Source: Apostichopus japonicus (taxonomy: Eukaryota; Echinodermata; Holothuroidea; Aspidochirotida; Stichopodidae). From it: 64,000 nt of DNA. The stretch is taken from positions 36,764,168-36,828,167 of the forward strand of contig NC_092569.1 in the NCBI RefSeq assembly GCF_037975245.1, read 5' to 3'. Shown here piece after piece: positions 1 to 13,000 of the stretch. Position 1 is the first letter of the stretch, and every line of letters starts with the position of its first letter. The position numbers were made by a program, and so were the translations under genes. The notes beneath the pieces are model-generated. The model was not told the DNA's origin. It saw only the letters and a program-made list of their open reading frames with translations, and made no database searches.

Positions 1-1310
1 GTCAAAAATTATTTCGGAATTATGTCTCCTTTTGCCACGGAGCGTGAACCTGTCATGAAAGCACAGTGACAGTTAAAGACAAACGGCAGCCTACATGTCA
101 ATGCTATTGACAAGTCCATTAGGACTTAACAATCAATCCACAGCTTAAACAAACATTAGCTCATTAATATTCATCTAAACCCTCTGATGTGAAATTTCTT
201 GAATCACGCACATGTTTGATGTTCGCTAGTTGGAGGTTTCTCTGTCGAGAAGTTTATATCAATGATCTCTCCGAATTAGACGAGGGGTTATCGTTTATTT
301 TTGTTTTTGAATTAATTAATATAACTCCATGAAATCTGACCATATCATGAAAGGACTAACTACAGCCCGTTACCTTGCATACAATGGAAACCAACAAAGT
401 TGGTTGACCTAATTGAACCGTGATCTGTATCAGTTTGCTGTAAGGAACTATAATGGTAATTAGTTAACACAAGAAGTCAATCATTAAGCGTAACCGTTAA
501 TTAGTACAACTCGCTTAGTTCAACAGGCGGCGCTATGCTCATATAAGGGTCCATCATCAGGGCACGAAACGGATTATAGGAGCACCATTACGAGGGTGTG
601 TTCATCAATCTCTTAAACCATGTGACTAAACCGATCATAAAATCCTTTGGAAGATATCTTCTGGTGGCTGCAGTTGGATGCTCAGTAAATTATCGAACTT
701 GTCTGCATATTAAAGTCCAAGTACCATCCTCATAACATCGCGAATCATGATTGCTTTAATTTTGGCAAAAGCATAGCGAATAATGCCATCCCGGCAATTA
801 AGTTGATTTTGTTTTTGTTTTTCTTGGTAATATCTCAATCAAATTATCCAGAGAAGACATATATATATTCTGCAATAGAGTTGCAATTTAATCATAGATT
901 ATTAAAGTTAAATAATAACACAAATTAACAGAAGAAACACGTTGATATCTTGACTTTTAAGTCTTACAAGTTTTACTCCCTCTTTTCAACCCTACATAGA
1001 TTTTTTTTAGCACAACCTTGCATGTAGACCTAATTCATAGCCTAAATATATAGCAGAACGCACCATTTCACATTTAATTTTAATTCCCCTTCAATGGTAT
1101 CGGTTCTAACGACCCAGGACACACACCCTTCTATTGTAAATGGGACATTTTATCATCAGAGCCCCCAATGTAAAGGGCCCTCAAGTTCAAGTCGACACTG
1201 TGAACACGCCCATGCAATATATATCAATTTGAACCTGTTATTGTCTATACAAAACTTGACATGGGAGAGGGAGGTGGGTGGTGGGGGGGGGGGGATATGT
1301 TGTTTCAGTG
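1..1310. other. Intergenic, no gene seen
   Basis: AT-rich sequence with frequent stops in all frames and no recognisable protein, RNA gene or mobile element. A G-run lies near 1279-1294, just ahead of the minisatellite that follows. Confidence 0.6.
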
Positions 1311-2028
1311 GGTTGGAGCTGGAATAGGGAAGCATATGGTGCTTCAGGGGGTTGGAATTGCTGAGATGGGGGAAGCATATGGTGCTTCAGGGGGTTGGAG
1401 TTGTTGAGATGGGGGAAGCATTTAATGCTTCAGGGGTTTGGAGTTGTTGAGATGGGGAAAGCATATGGTGCTTCAGGGTGTTGGAGTTGTTGAGATGGGG
1501 AAAGCATATGGTGCTTCAGTGGGTTGGAGTTGTTGGGACGGGGAAGCATATGGTGCTTCAGGGGTTGGAGTTGTTGAGATGGGGAAGCATATGGTGCTTC
1601 AGGGGGTTGGAGATGTTGGGATGGGAGAAGCATACGGTACTTCAGGTGGTTGGAGTGTTGGGATGGGGGAAGCATATGGTGCTTCAGGTGGTTGGAGTTG
1701 TTGGGAGGGGGAAGCATGTGGTGCTTCAGGGGTTGGAGTTGTTGAGATGGGGGAAGCATAAGGTGCTTCAGGGGGTTGGAGTTGTTGAGATGGGGGAAGC
1801 ATAAGGTGCTTCAGGTGGTTGGAGTTGTTGGGAGGGGGAAGCATGTGGTGCTTCAGGGGGTTGGAGTTGTTGAGATGGGGGAAGCATAAGGTGCTTCAGG
1901 TGGTTGGAGTTGTTGGGAGGGGGAAGCATGTGGTGCTTCAGGGGGTTGGAGTTGTTGAGATGGGGGAAGCATAAGATGCTTCAGGGGGTTGGAGTCGTTG
2001 AGATGGGGGAAGCATAAGGTGTTTCAGT
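1311..2028. repeat. 43-bp G-rich minisatellite
   Basis: About 17 head-to-tail copies of a 39-43-bp unit of the form GGTTGGAGTTGTTGAGATGG plus GGGAAGCATATGGTGCTTCAG. Each unit contains a short hairpin, GAAGCA-(5 nt)-TGCTTC, and a run of three to five G. Units vary by point changes (TATGG, TAAGG, TGTGG in the loop) and by 1-4-bp indels. Open frames of about 80-109 codons on both strands here are by-products of the repeat. Confidence 0.9.
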
Positions 2029-3139
2029 GCTCCATTGATCATCTGTCACCGTTTACCAGCTTACTTCTCATATACATTCCAGCTAACACATATTGAGGTT
2101 ACGTGTACTTACTTAACATTCTGTTCTTTACAATTACACTGTTGTGTCTATATATAATTATGTGAGTGTGTCTGTCTGTCTGACACATAACATCTAGTTC
2201 GATTTAAACCATAGACTATACATGATATGTAGACGCGTCTGTATCCAGCATGACAGTAAGATAAGTAAGGTATCTTAAAGCCATAAAGATACATGCCACA
2301 TAAAAACTATCAGGGTAATTAGGGCTGATGAGTTGTTTGCTTGACTTTGCTAATGAAAGTCTTTATATATGCATGAACATATTACGAAACTTAGTGTTTG
2401 GCAAGAAGAGACAGAAAGAGAGAGGGGGGGGGACGGGGGGGGGGCGGGCGGGCGGGCAGAGGAAAGAGAGAGAGATTTAAATAATAGTATCTTGCAAATA
2501 CGGAACATGTTTAATTTCTGCATGGAAACCATGGTCTCTCTATTTGTGAGTCCAGAATAACCACAGAGGTATTTTATAGACCTATTTATCGCAACCCCAA
2601 AAGATGCAAAACAACTATTCACCAAAGCATGTGAATTACAGGTAAATAAAAAGTAACGTTGGAAAATAACCTTAAACTATTTAAAGGGTGCGAACATTGT
2701 TGTGACGTCACTGATGATTCATGTCTGTGTCCCTACATCCAAGTACGTGGAGCACATACACCATAGAGATACTTTACAGTTGCCTGTTTGTATAGCGTAT
2801 TAGTGTTGAAGTATAATATAATATTTCAAATCCAGATTCCTTACTCTAATGGAAACTGGATTAGTTTCGATCCACTCCTTATGCAGAAAGTTGACCTATT
2901 CAGATTATGAGTAATAAGTTGAAGTATGGGAGAGTAAGCCTCTCAATCCTATTGATAACTTACAGATTTAAAGCACTGATAATACTCTTCATTTAGCTAA
3001 TGAAGTTCAAGTTTCCTTGACTTCTGTATAACACTCCGTTATAAGTCACAATACAAAATACTTAGTGACACTATGCATACTTGAAGGTAATGCTGCCGAA
3101 GGCAAACTTACTGCAGAATATTGAGCTGAAGCTGGTAAT
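2029..3139. other. Intergenic, no gene seen
   Basis: No gene is supported. The only structure is a purine/G-rich tract at about 2411-2475 (runs of 8, 11, 3, 3 and 3 G separated by single bases), which could form a G-quadruplex. Confidence 0.55.
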
Positions 3140-3295
3140 GAGGTCTTACGTTATCATTATCATTATCATGATCATGATCATTATCATTGTCATTGTCATT
3201 ATCACTGTCATTATTATTATTATTATTAATATTATAATACATTTTATAGAGCACTTATTCTAAAAGTAAGGTCTAAGTGCTTTACAAATAAAGGA
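3140..3295. repeat. ATC/ATT microsatellite with short dispersed-repeat tail
   Basis: A degenerate trinucleotide run (CATTAT/CATGAT, then ATT) at 3149-3230 leads into TTTATAGAGCACTT ... AAGTGCTTTACAA at 3241-3287, an imperfect inverted pair. Short sequences ending in an 'agcgctt...aagcgctttac' type pair next to trinucleotide runs are common in marine invertebrate genomes; the family is not identified here. Confidence 0.45.
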
Positions 3296-5532
3296 AACTT
3301 CAAAACTTAATAAAAAAGAAAATAACAATGAAATTAAATATGTAAGACAATACAAACTATAAACAATACGAGCAAACTAGATACTGTAAAATCGAAACTA
3401 ACAAGAGCAACATGAAAGTTCAGAATCATAAAACATACAGAGAAACACAACAGGGATGGAACAAACTCAGCAGAGATCATTAAAACTACAAAATATGTCA
3501 CATTAATTCACAAAAAACACACAGCTAAGTATTTTATCTAATTTGAAAGGCTAAGGTGATTTCAATCTTTTGGAACATAAACTTCAAAGGACCGATCTCC
3601 TATTTTAGTGGAGGCTTTTGATACTTCCAATAAAAGCTTGTAGATGACATTAACGTACTTTAATAAATTCAATTAAGTAGTTAGGGGTAGTGCCTTCAGA
3701 CAATTCATACCTCACTGACTCGGATGAATATATAGTTACGGTTTTTGTATAGTTACTCCCACTACAGTGATATCTTCTAGTACTAAGTATGACCAGCATC
3801 ATACAACATTGACACTTTCACGTAGATATTAACCGAACTTATGACCGGCGAATTTCTAAGTACTACCTCATACTATAAACGCTGTTCCTGCCTTGTGCCA
3901 TGTTTTACTTGTAAAGGATTAGAAAAGAATTAGAGCCTCCTTGCCTTACTGTGTGAACCTTTTTAGCCTAGATTTTATCACCCTTATTAACCAAGTTAAC
4001 AATGCAGCCATGAGAGATGTTACAAGACTTTCTCATCAAATTCATAGAGACGAGAAACACCCACTCCATAACGAGCTGAAGTCACTTCTTTAACAGACTA
4101 ATTATAATTTGAGAAAAAGGACAATCACGCCAAAATTTTCTAACTGTACGTTTGAAAAATTCTTTCGTTTATTGGTCTGCCATATGTATTCAGGGGGCTG
4201 TTCCACAAATCTTACTCTAATTCTTTTATTAACTTTTGATTTATTATTTGTACATATATTCCATGCTATTTTAATCATTATAACCCGTGGACTGTTTTTC
4301 ATATCCTCTTTATAAAATGTACTTTCATGTACTTATACTTGATTTTAATCAACTTAAACTTAACCTATGGGAAGTGTCTTTCGTTAGGCATGTTATGAGT
4401 ATAACCAGTCCACGATGAACCTTGATTTCTATCTCAACCAATCTCACTATAGTATATCGACTTAGACGTGACGTCAGACTGACGTCATTGACGTGATATA
4501 GTGGTTTTCAGCGTTTTTCAAACGCAACGATACGGTTTTACATAAGAGGAAACTTCCGGCGGAACAAATAAAATTAAACAGACTGCTGTCTCGTAATGTA
4601 AACCTTGTACGAAAAAAGAAATCAATTTAACAATTTCTCATGCCACTCCCTGGTCACCATGACTAGCAACCGGTCAAAACGAATAATATAATATGCAAAA
4701 GAGCCTCGGGCAAAAAAATGACATTCTGCAAAACAGGTGAAACGACATAAAACATTTTATTTCAGGAGTGCAATTTTTGCAATATATACACTTAAGTGTG
4801 AATGCAACACGTCGATGTACTGCTAAACCACTAGTGTGAGCTGCAGGCAGGTATACACTGTGATAGTGAATCAGGGAGTTGTTCCACAACAAACCCTTGT
4901 TGAATACAATGTACAGGAAGGGTGACAGTCAACAATTCACAAACAATCCGCTTGCATTAAAGCCCTTGTAGAGGTCTTTACGTTAGAGGTCTCATACTGT
5001 TGATATGCTACATTCGAAGAAACGAGATTGAGGTTATAAACATGCCTCGGTTGGTTCTCTCTCGGTTGTAACGGTGCGTTCAGGTTCCCACTGTCAGGGA
5101 GATCATGTCTCTTCTGTGCTGATTAGAGTTCTAGAGTTCCTTCTCTATACAGGAACTCTACTGATGACGGAGCTACCTCGCCCTCAGACTAGTGTTTATG
5201 TAAAACAATATATTCCAGACATGTTGATGTATGAGCATTGAGCGCACAAAAACGAAAGTGGTAGCAAGGGTATGTGTATAGCAGCCAAGTTACTTTTGTG
5301 CCTAAAGTGAAATCTTCGTCTTTTTACAGAAAATTTTGAATAATGGTAAGTGCTTTACAGTACAGCCACTTGGACTTAAGTCCACCTCTGACCATGACAA
5401 AGACCTTAATTTAAAGTGATATGGTCTACAATATTTCAAAATTAAACTTGTGCCTACAGTCACCTTGCATTGCAAACAACATCCCTGCTTGTAAAACGAG
5501 CCTTGTGGAAGTTCTGGAGTGATTCATTCTGT
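3296..5532. other. Intergenic, no gene seen
   Basis: AT-rich, with stops in all frames. It lies downstream of the GPCR gene and would hold its 3' UTR. No other gene, RNA or repeat is supported. Confidence 0.55.
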
Positions 5533-6507
5533 TTAATATTTCATTTTAAACAAAAGTTTTACTTGAGTTCTAAATGCTTCATTGCCTAGTGTATATATAA
5601 TAGGATTCCAGTATGAATTTGATGTAGTAAGAGAACCTCCGATGAAGTAAATAACACTAGGAAACTCAACATCTGTCAACAGGATTATAAATTGGCTCGC
5701 CCAAAATGGAACCCAAGTCAAGTAGAATGCCATGGTTACAACCGTAAATAAAACAAATCCTTTCCATTCCTTTACAAGTTGAGATTCGTCTGCGTGGACG
5801 GTAGCAACCATCTTGTTGATTCTTGTTCCTTGTTGCCAAGCAGTGACTGCTATTCGTAAATACATGAAGGTGATACCTATTAGTTGAACTCCCATCCCCG
5901 ATAAAGCGGCAACCACGATACTAACTGTCTTTTTTCTGTTGCGGAAATTGATAAGACAGATGCCGTAAAGAGGAACGTAAGGAATGTTTTGAAACATTTT
6001 CCCGTCAACGTGTGACACCCACAACAGAATAGCAGTACCTACGACAAGACTTTGGAAGGCGTAGATATGAGGAACTTTACTGAACTTGTGGTAACGAAAC
6101 GGATAGTGTATGGATACAAATTTATCCATGGCGATATTGAACAGACAAACTCCTGACAAGAACGGAGATAGAGCTAGCAAAAACCCCGACAGTATACAGA
6201 AAATCATACCAGATTCCAACGAAAAGAACGTAGTCATTACTGTGCTTATTAATAGAAGGAATCCAGTCGTAAAGTCTGTTACGGACAAAAGGAACATGTA
6301 GATTTTCATATTTCGTTTGAAACTTTTCACCCTGTTAATTACTAGAAGATTGATAAAGTTACCGATCACGCTTAAAATTCCATTCCATACAAGAACAGTA
6401 CATATCGCTAAAAACGTTCCTTGCGTCACGTTTTCTTTCGGGCTAAAAGTTGTAAACGGCAGAGAAATATTATCTGAAGTTAAAGTGAACTCAGAAACAG
6501 ATTCCAT
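5533..6507 (-). CDS. Class A (rhodopsin-like) G protein-coupled receptor, orphan
   Basis: A single uninterrupted 324-aa reading frame with seven hydrophobic segments. Two N-glycosylation sequons lie in the short N-terminus (N13, N26). Family landmarks are N50 in TM1, D78 in TM2 (LLSVTDF), a DRY-box variant D128-K-F at the end of TM3, W265/P267 in TM6 (TWVPF) and N301-P-I-I-Y in TM7. C104 and C184 could form the usual TM3-ECL2 disulfide. The C-tail is very short, about 15 residues after TM7. The ATG at 6505-6507 has G at both -3 and +4. Intronless orphan receptors of this kind occur in large lineage-specific families in echinoderms and amphioxus; the ligand cannot be told from sequence. The K in place of R in DRY and the F in place of Y are atypical but tolerated in the class. 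Confidence 0.9.
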   Translation of the reverse strand: MESVSEFTLTSDNISLPFTTFSPKENVTQGTFLAICTVLVWNGILSVIGNFINLLVINRVKSFKRNMKIYMFLLSVTDFTTGFLLLISTVMTTFFSLESGMIFCILSGFLLALSPFLSGVCLFNIAMDKFVSIHYPFRYHKFSKVPHIYAFQSLVVGTAILLWVSHVDGKMFQNIPYVPLYGICLINFRNRKKTVSIVVAALSGMGVQLIGITFMYLRIAVTAWQQGTRINKMVATVHADESQLVKEWKGFVLFTVVTMAFYLTWVPFWASQFIILLTDVEFPSVIYFIGGSLTTSNSYWNPIIYTLGNEAFRTQVKLLFKMKY

Positions 6508-7430
6508 CTCATAAACTCCGGTCGTTCGAGCGTTCTCTTTGAAAAATGAAGAGAATTTTACTTTCTTTGGCTTTTATTTCTAGAATGTCACTGCCTAGCA
6601 ACGGCATCAAGTACGCCTCTATTTCTATCAGTTTTTGTCTTCAAATTTCTATGTAAAGAGAGAGAGCAATAAGTTTAAATCACAGAGTTTCGCCAGTTTG
6701 CTAACTAAAGAGATCTCACGAGCGTTGTGTGTGTGTTTTTTTTTCAATTTGATATATTTCCTAAGCTGATAGCCGAAGCTACGCCCACCGAATCGCTGTT
6801 ATGTTATTGTAATTATAAGCTGTTGTAAGGTCGTGGCTAATAATGACACTTGGCGAAATATACAAACGATTGGTCTGTCCAACCACACAATCCACAGTCC
6901 ATTGTATGATGGCGGATTAACACGTATACAGTGACGTACAGTTAACAGGATTTCATTAGAGTTCCTTTATATCTCTCTAAAAGAATCCCTAGATTTCATC
7001 AGAGCAGCAGATACAGCTCTTTGGCTCCGAGTGGATTGCATAAGACTCTTTACGGATGATTATATGTAGCATTTTACTCTGGATATGTCATTTTCGAAGA
7101 AAATAGAAAGATTTGAAGCTGCAAATGTTCCACATCTATTTCAGTTTAGCTTTAAAATATGCAAATATCTGGAATGCTCCTTTAAGGTTAAAGTTGGTGA
7201 TGACGTCAGCTCCTCATTACATATTTAAACGTTAAGCCATTGTTTTAAAAATTGTAACAATAGGGCAACCCACGGAGTTGTATAAATCATCGCTAGCAAA
7301 CACTGACTTCAAATGAACACGTTTGTTAATAGCTACGCAATCTGGCAAATCAGAGGAGAGTAGTACTTGATATCACCATAATACATGTGAAGGTTCTATG
7401 TCAGTTAAATGTTACCCCTGGAGTTATAGC
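6508..7430. other. 5' flank of the GPCR gene, no other gene seen
   Basis: Presumed 5' UTR and promoter side of the receptor gene. No coding region is supported. A short TG/T run lies at 6727-6745. Confidence 0.5.
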
Positions 7431-7640
7431 AAAAACTCGATCTTAACTAAATTTGATCTTTGACTGTGACCTATGACCTTTGGTTCGGGGGGGGGGGTAT
7501 GTGAGACGCAAGGGTTCACCTGGGATACCTTCCCACCAAGTTTGAAGAAAATCGGCCCGGCAGTTTAGGAGGAGTGTTTGATACAAAATTAGACAACAGA
7601 CACACAAAACGGCACACAGACAAACACTACCACCCACACG
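7431..7640. repeat. Dispersed-repeat-like segment
   Basis: Contains GACC-rich phrases (CTATGACCTTTGG), a G-run at 7489-7497, then CCAAGTTTGAAGAAAATCGG and a CA-rich stretch. The same style (TGACCT phrases plus 'aagttt.aagaaaatcgg') appears in repeats of several marine invertebrates. Identified by style only; boundaries are not defined. Confidence 0.35.
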
Positions 7641-7742
7641 TTTTGACTCCTCCCTCAGTCATGGACTTCCGGTCATCCTTGGTAATCCAACATGGGTGAC
7701 CCCCGACAGTAGCTACTCAGGATAAGTGACCCATTGCTATAG

Positions 7743-7910
7743 CAACTGTTGCTATGGCAACTGACACAGGTGTATGACATGTCCCTACAGGGGATTGAAT
7801 CCTTAGGTAGCCGCCCTGACCTAGTACGAATCAGCAGAGAGAGGCTGTGGATGCAACGCCTTCGCACCATTCAACCTCATGGGCTCAACATTCAGGAAGG
7901 ACATGACTAA
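7743..7910 (+). pseudogene. Retroelement ORF 3' end (Penelope-like C-terminus), truncated
   Basis: Fifty-five codons open between an in-frame TAG (7740-7742) and TAA (7908-7910). The end reads ISRERLWMQRLRTIQPHGLN followed by a short charged tail. A W-x3-L-x-T-x2-P-x-G-L-N ending is typical of GIY-YIG-bearing Penelope-like polyproteins, but the catalytic parts are absent. Downstream comes a pyrimidine-rich stretch, then the inserted LTR element. After that element the remnant appears to continue at 16396 and ends near a hammerhead-like motif. The Penelope assignment rests on this ending and that motif only. Confidence 0.45.
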
Positions 7911-8131
7911 CTTTTCTTCTGTCTCCCCCCTTCTTCTCCCCTTGTTTCCCCCCTTTCACTCCTCTTCTCATAGCTCTCTTCCACCCTTTTTTCTCCACAC
8001 CTTTCTGTCTTTGTCCTTCTTCCAGTTTATTCCCTACCCCTTCCCTTAATGCTCTCTTTGTCCCTCCACTGTTTATCTCCTACCTCTCCTCTTCCCCTGT
8101 TGGTTTCTTTCTTTCTTCTCTCCATCCCTTG
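7911..8131. other. Pyrimidine-rich tract in the interrupted retroelement remnant
   Basis: A run of C/T-rich sequence (CTTCTTCTCC, CCCTTTCACT and similar) with no coding potential. It is the left flank of the LTR retrotransposon insertion and matches in base style the right flank that starts at 16396. Confidence 0.5.
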
Positions 8132-8136
8132 TCTAC
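8132..8136. repeat. Target-site duplication, left copy (TCTAC)
   Basis: TCTAC immediately precedes the left LTR and recurs directly after the right LTR at 16391-16395. A 5-bp duplication is usual for Ty3/gypsy integrases. Confidence 0.92.
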
Positions 8137-9612
8137 TGTCACATTAGAATAGTATAATTTAGTTAATTTGTATTTGTATGACAGAAGAAGTCAATCTGTC
8201 AGCTGTTTATTTTAGAAAGTTTTTTTTAGTAACTTTTACTTTAGTCAATGCTGGTTGTTGTTGATGTTGGAAAGTAGTATCCAAGGATGTAGGACAATTT
8301 ACATAAACCCTAATCCCTCTATTCACTACAAAAATACAAGGTAGCATAATTGAGTATGTATACAAAAGAAACATCACCAGGTCAGGGCATAGTATAATAA
8401 TACAAAGGTACAGGGTAGCATAGCATAGCTAGTGCACACAAAAGAAACCTACCAGGGCAGGACATAGTCAAGATGACAATGTATTGTATTGCCAAGTTAT
8501 GCAAATTGATACACTATTAATTATGTGTGACATCACATCCAGCCAGTGAAGTGAGTGTTGGATAAGATTTTTATTCACTCTCCAAAATACCATCATCGGA
8601 TTGAGTCCTGCTATATTTCTTAGCTGAAAAAGACGGAGCTACAATATTGTGATTTTCATATCATGGGGCACAGGATCCTATATATAGGATACCTGTATTG
8701 AAGCCTGGGCTGGCATACTTTAATTAATATCTGGCATTTAACTGTGAAAGCTTGAAACACAATTTTTCCCTGGAGATTCCAGTATCACACAATATTTAGT
8801 GTTCTGGATAGGGCAGCTTGTCGGCAGAGTTGGGATGGAAGTACATCACCTGACCGGATAAAGTAAAGCTGTATTGCAGAGCTCGTCTGACAGTTTAAGA
8901 ACTGGAACCATTTGCCACTTTCCTCTCACATTGGGTCGAAGACCGGAAGCTTTTGAGGATAGTTTTATCACCGACTATAACACCTACCACAACCTGATAT
9001 CAGCAACCACGTGTCAACAAGTATTGTCAACACCTTTAGGCAATATTCGTCATAGTGACAACTCAGAACTCATTTTTTTTTTTAAGATAAATGTTAAATC
9101 AGAATTTCATGATGTAAAGGGGGGAAAGCTCTTCAGACTAGAAGAGGTAATCTCATTCTTCTATAGAGAAAAGAATATCCAATTAATATATATTAAGACT
9201 AAATTTATACGTGCCAGTTTGCTCTCTCGCAATTGAAAAAGATCCAGGGGTATCAAAACTTTGGAAAGTCTTAACCTTTTCAGTAGTTTTAGCTAAATCT
9301 AGTATATGTTATCCTCTGGTAAAGATTGCGCCAAAGCAATCTGTTATCTCTAAGTATTCAGGAGTCCTACGTGTTCCTAAGCAGTATTACAGAACGCTGT
9401 AACCTTTATTTTGCATGTTCCTTTTTTTTTTATTATTTTAAGGAGAAAGTTCCTCCTCAATAAATACCTATTCACTTAAGAAGTTGAATTTATAAAACTT
9501 GTTCTGCATCATTAGTTGGTTGGAGTATTTCTTTTTTACATTGCATATTGATTTTGGATAGCCGCTAGGCGAATGTGTCGCATTGCCACTTGCATTCTTT
9601 TTGTGGGTGACA
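8137..9612 (+). repeat. 5' LTR of Gmr1-like element (1,476 bp)
   Basis: Begins TGTCACATTAG and ends GTGGGTGACA, with the TG...CA termini of LTRs. It is the same as 14914-16390 except for one A/G difference (around 9119) and one T fewer in the run at about 9422-9431. A 120-codon open frame at 8874-9236 is present in both LTRs but has no recognisable domain and no ATG at its first codon, so it is not called as a gene. Confidence 0.95.
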
Positions 9613-9618
9613 ATTAAA

Positions 9619-9636
9619 TGGGGGCCTGTCCGGGAA
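9619..9636 (+). other. Primer binding site, tRNA-Pro-like
   Basis: TGGGGGCCTGTCCGGGAA starts six bases after the 5' LTR. It resembles the tRNA-Pro primer site used by murine leukaemia-type elements (three differences in 18 by eye). The six-base gap and the mismatches leave the exact primer uncertain. Confidence 0.65.
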
Positions 9637-10096
9637 TTCTATCCAAGATTTAAGCATAAGCATTTTCTTTGACAGAAGTGAAAAATACATAACTGGTTGG
9701 TGTCATAAAATTCAACCTGTGAATTATATGTATATTAATTGTTTGTATTTACTTGTATTCGCAGACGAATTCCGCAAGAGCAGCTCTTATTTGGTCGGTC
9801 TACCTGTGTACTTCCATTCTAGCGTCTTACTGGCGGTCCCGACAAGAACTGAAGCAACATCTAACGTAATGTTGGTTGGCAAGTAGTTAATTGGGTTTTG
9901 TATTTTACATGTTTTATGCCAGACGTGAAATCCACTTACACAATTAGTGTATCATTGTTGTTTAATCGTACAACTGTGTTACCTATGATATGAAATTACA
10001 TTGTTGTCGGATGTAACTATAAATTTCGCGCACTCTAAACTAAACTGCAGGCATCAGTAATTGGTTTCGATACATTGTCATTGTTATACATTAGTC

Positions 10097-13000
10097 ATGA
10101 CTAGTCAACTAGAGTTAGAAAAACTTGTGTCAATCGGAGAAAAGTTAGGTCTCAAAGGTGTAGAACTAAAACAATTCTTAGATGATGAAAGGGACAAGCT
10201 TAAGCAAGAACGAGATGAAGAAAGAGATCGAAGAGCTAAGCAAAGGGCGATTGATGCACACGAACAAGAAGAAGATAGGCAGAGACAAGAAAAAATAGAA
10301 AGAGAAAAGGCAAAGCAGTTAGAAATACAACTCAAGATAGAAGAAGCAAAGCAAGCCCAAGCTGAGGCACAAGCACAGATAGGCAATGGAGGTTATCATG
10401 GTAATGGTAGTGCAGCAAGAAGTAGACCACCTAAACTGCCACCATTCAACCAAGAGAAAGACGACATTGATGCATATATCAATAGATTTGAACGTTATGC
10501 CACATTGCAAGGTTGGGATAGGGATACTGTATGGGCCACAAGTCTTTCAGCACTTATTCAAGGTTGTGGATTGTTTGAATATTCATCACTTTCACTTGAG
10601 GATTCCAAAGATTACGACAAGGTAAAGCAAGCCTTATTACGTGCATACCACCTTACAGCCGATGGTTTTAGGAAGAAATTTCGTGATATTAGACCTGCAC
10701 ATGAAGATACAGGAACCAAGTATGTCACAAAATTAAAGAATTATCTCCATAGATGGATGGAATTAGAGGAAGTAACTACTTATGAACAACTCCAAGACAT
10801 AATATTGAGAGAGCAGTTCTTGAACTCATGTAGCAAAGATTTGGAAACATTTCTGAAAGAAAGAAAGCCGAAGAACATCACAACAATGGGTGAATTTACC
10901 GATCAATATGTAGAAGCACATGGAGGTTGGTATCCTGGTCACTCCAAGAATAGTAGAAGTACTCAAAACAGTAATTCCACGAGGAACCAGAATCGTAACA
11001 ACGGAAGATTCCACAATCACAATCAGAAGTTCCAGCAACAAAATCAGAAAGGGAAAACGTATTCTGGGCAGAGAAGTGAACCCAGGAAATGCTATATTTG
11101 TGATAAACCAGGCCACTTTGCAAGAGACTGTAGGACAAAGCGAATGCAAACCATGGCTCTTATGACAGATGTATTTAGTGACATGATGGAGAAACGCGCC
11201 TCAACTTTGACCGAACAGAACCTTCCAGACAAAAAGGAAACTGGCGGTGCATGTACAGACATTGGGGCATTCATGATGGTAAAGCCAGATCCTCATCTAT
11301 TCCAAGCAAGTAAGAAGGGATTCTTCACATTAGATTGTGGTCACAAGTTAACTGTATTGACTCAAGTTACAGCCGCATGTAAAGATCAGAATTTATCGTC
11401 GATGCCTGTTCAAATGGGTAAGATAGGGAATCAAAGTGTTAAAGTATTACGGGACAGTGGATGCAGTGGTGTAGTTGTAAGATCTCAGTACGTCAAGCCC
11501 AGCCAAATGACAGGTGACGTTAAAACTTGCATCCTGATTGACGGTACGGTACGACAATATCCCGTTGCCAACATACTCGTGGATACTCCATACTTCTCAG
11601 GTTCAGTTTCGGCCTTGTGTATGAATGATCCAGTCTATGATTTAATTCTAGGGAATGTCCCAGGTGTACGAGAACCTACCAATCCAGACCCGAATTGGGA
11701 AGAGTCACAGACACAGGATCAACCAGTACAACCACCACCAAATGTAACCAAGCCTATGGCAATAAGGAATGATGATGACCCAAATACAGTTGCCGCAGCA
11801 CAGACAAGGAGTCAGAGCAAAGCAAAAGAGAAGCCCTTTAAAAAGTTAAAGGTATCGTCCCCGATTGGTGAAGAGGTTACTGCAGACATGCTACGTGAAA
11901 AGCAACAACAGGACCCCACCTTGGAAAAAATCAGACAGTTAGCCGAAACAGGAGATGATAAAGTGAGTAAAAATGGGAGTACTCATAAATATGTGAAGTC
12001 CAGTGGCATTCTCTACAGAGAATTTAGTTCTCCTCGAGTGGAATTTGGAAACAGATTTAGGCAGGTAGTAGTTCCAGTTGACTACAGAGATCATGTATTA
12101 AAGGTAGCACACGAATCGATTCTAGGGGGTCATCAAGGATCCAAAAAGACGCGTGATAAAGTAATGAGTGACTTTACATGGCCTGGAATGCAAGCAGACG
12201 TTACCAGGTATTGTCAGTCGTGTGATGTATGCCAAAGAACCCTCCCTAAAGGTCGTGTTACTAAAGTACCATTAGGAAGTATGCCGCTGATTGAAGAACC
12301 ATTTCAAAGGGTAGCAGTAGACTTAGTAGGACCGATCAAGCCAGCCACAGAGCGTGGACATCGATACATATTGGTTTTAGTTGACTACGCAACTAGATAC
12401 CCAGAAGCAGTACCAATGAAAACCATTGAAGCTGAGTCAGTAGCTGAGGAACTCCTTGGAATTTATTCAAGATTAGGCTTCCCAAAAGAAGTATTAACTG
12501 ACCAAGGATCTCAGTTTGTCTCTGGCGTCATGAAAGAAGTTAGCCGATTATTGTCAATTCGCCGATTAACCACGACTCCGTACCATGCCATGTGCAATGG
12601 GTTGGTAGAGAAATTTAATGGCACATTGAAAGCAATGTTAAAGAAGATGTGCGATGAAAGGCCTAAAGATTGGGACAGATATATAGATCCCCTACTGTTT
12701 GCGTACAGGGAAACGCCACAGGAAAGCACAGGCTTCTCGCCATTTGAACTGCTATATGGGCGGACCGTGCGTGGTCCTATGCGGATTCTTAAGGAATTAT
12801 GGACCGGCGAATCAGAAGTAAGTGAGACGAAGACTGTGTACCAGTACGTGTTGGACTTACAGGAACGTTTGGAGCAAACATGTCAACTAGCACGTGAGGA
12901 GCTCAAGAAGTCTAGACAAAGGTACAAAACGTACTACAACAAGAAAGCAAGAGTAAGAAACATGAAAGTAGGAGAAGAAGTCCTCCTCCTTCTCCCCACT

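Noticed and set aside
1430-1844. Overlapping ORFs on both strands
   Set aside because: Produced by the G-rich 43-bp minisatellite.
2325-2360. CTGATGA ... GAAAG as a hammerhead core
   Set aside because: The core words are present but no helix II forms between them and no helix I pairs around them.
8874-9236. 120-codon ORF, repeated at 15651-16013
   Set aside because: It lies wholly in the two LTRs of the Gmr1-like element, begins with TTG and has no recognisable domain.
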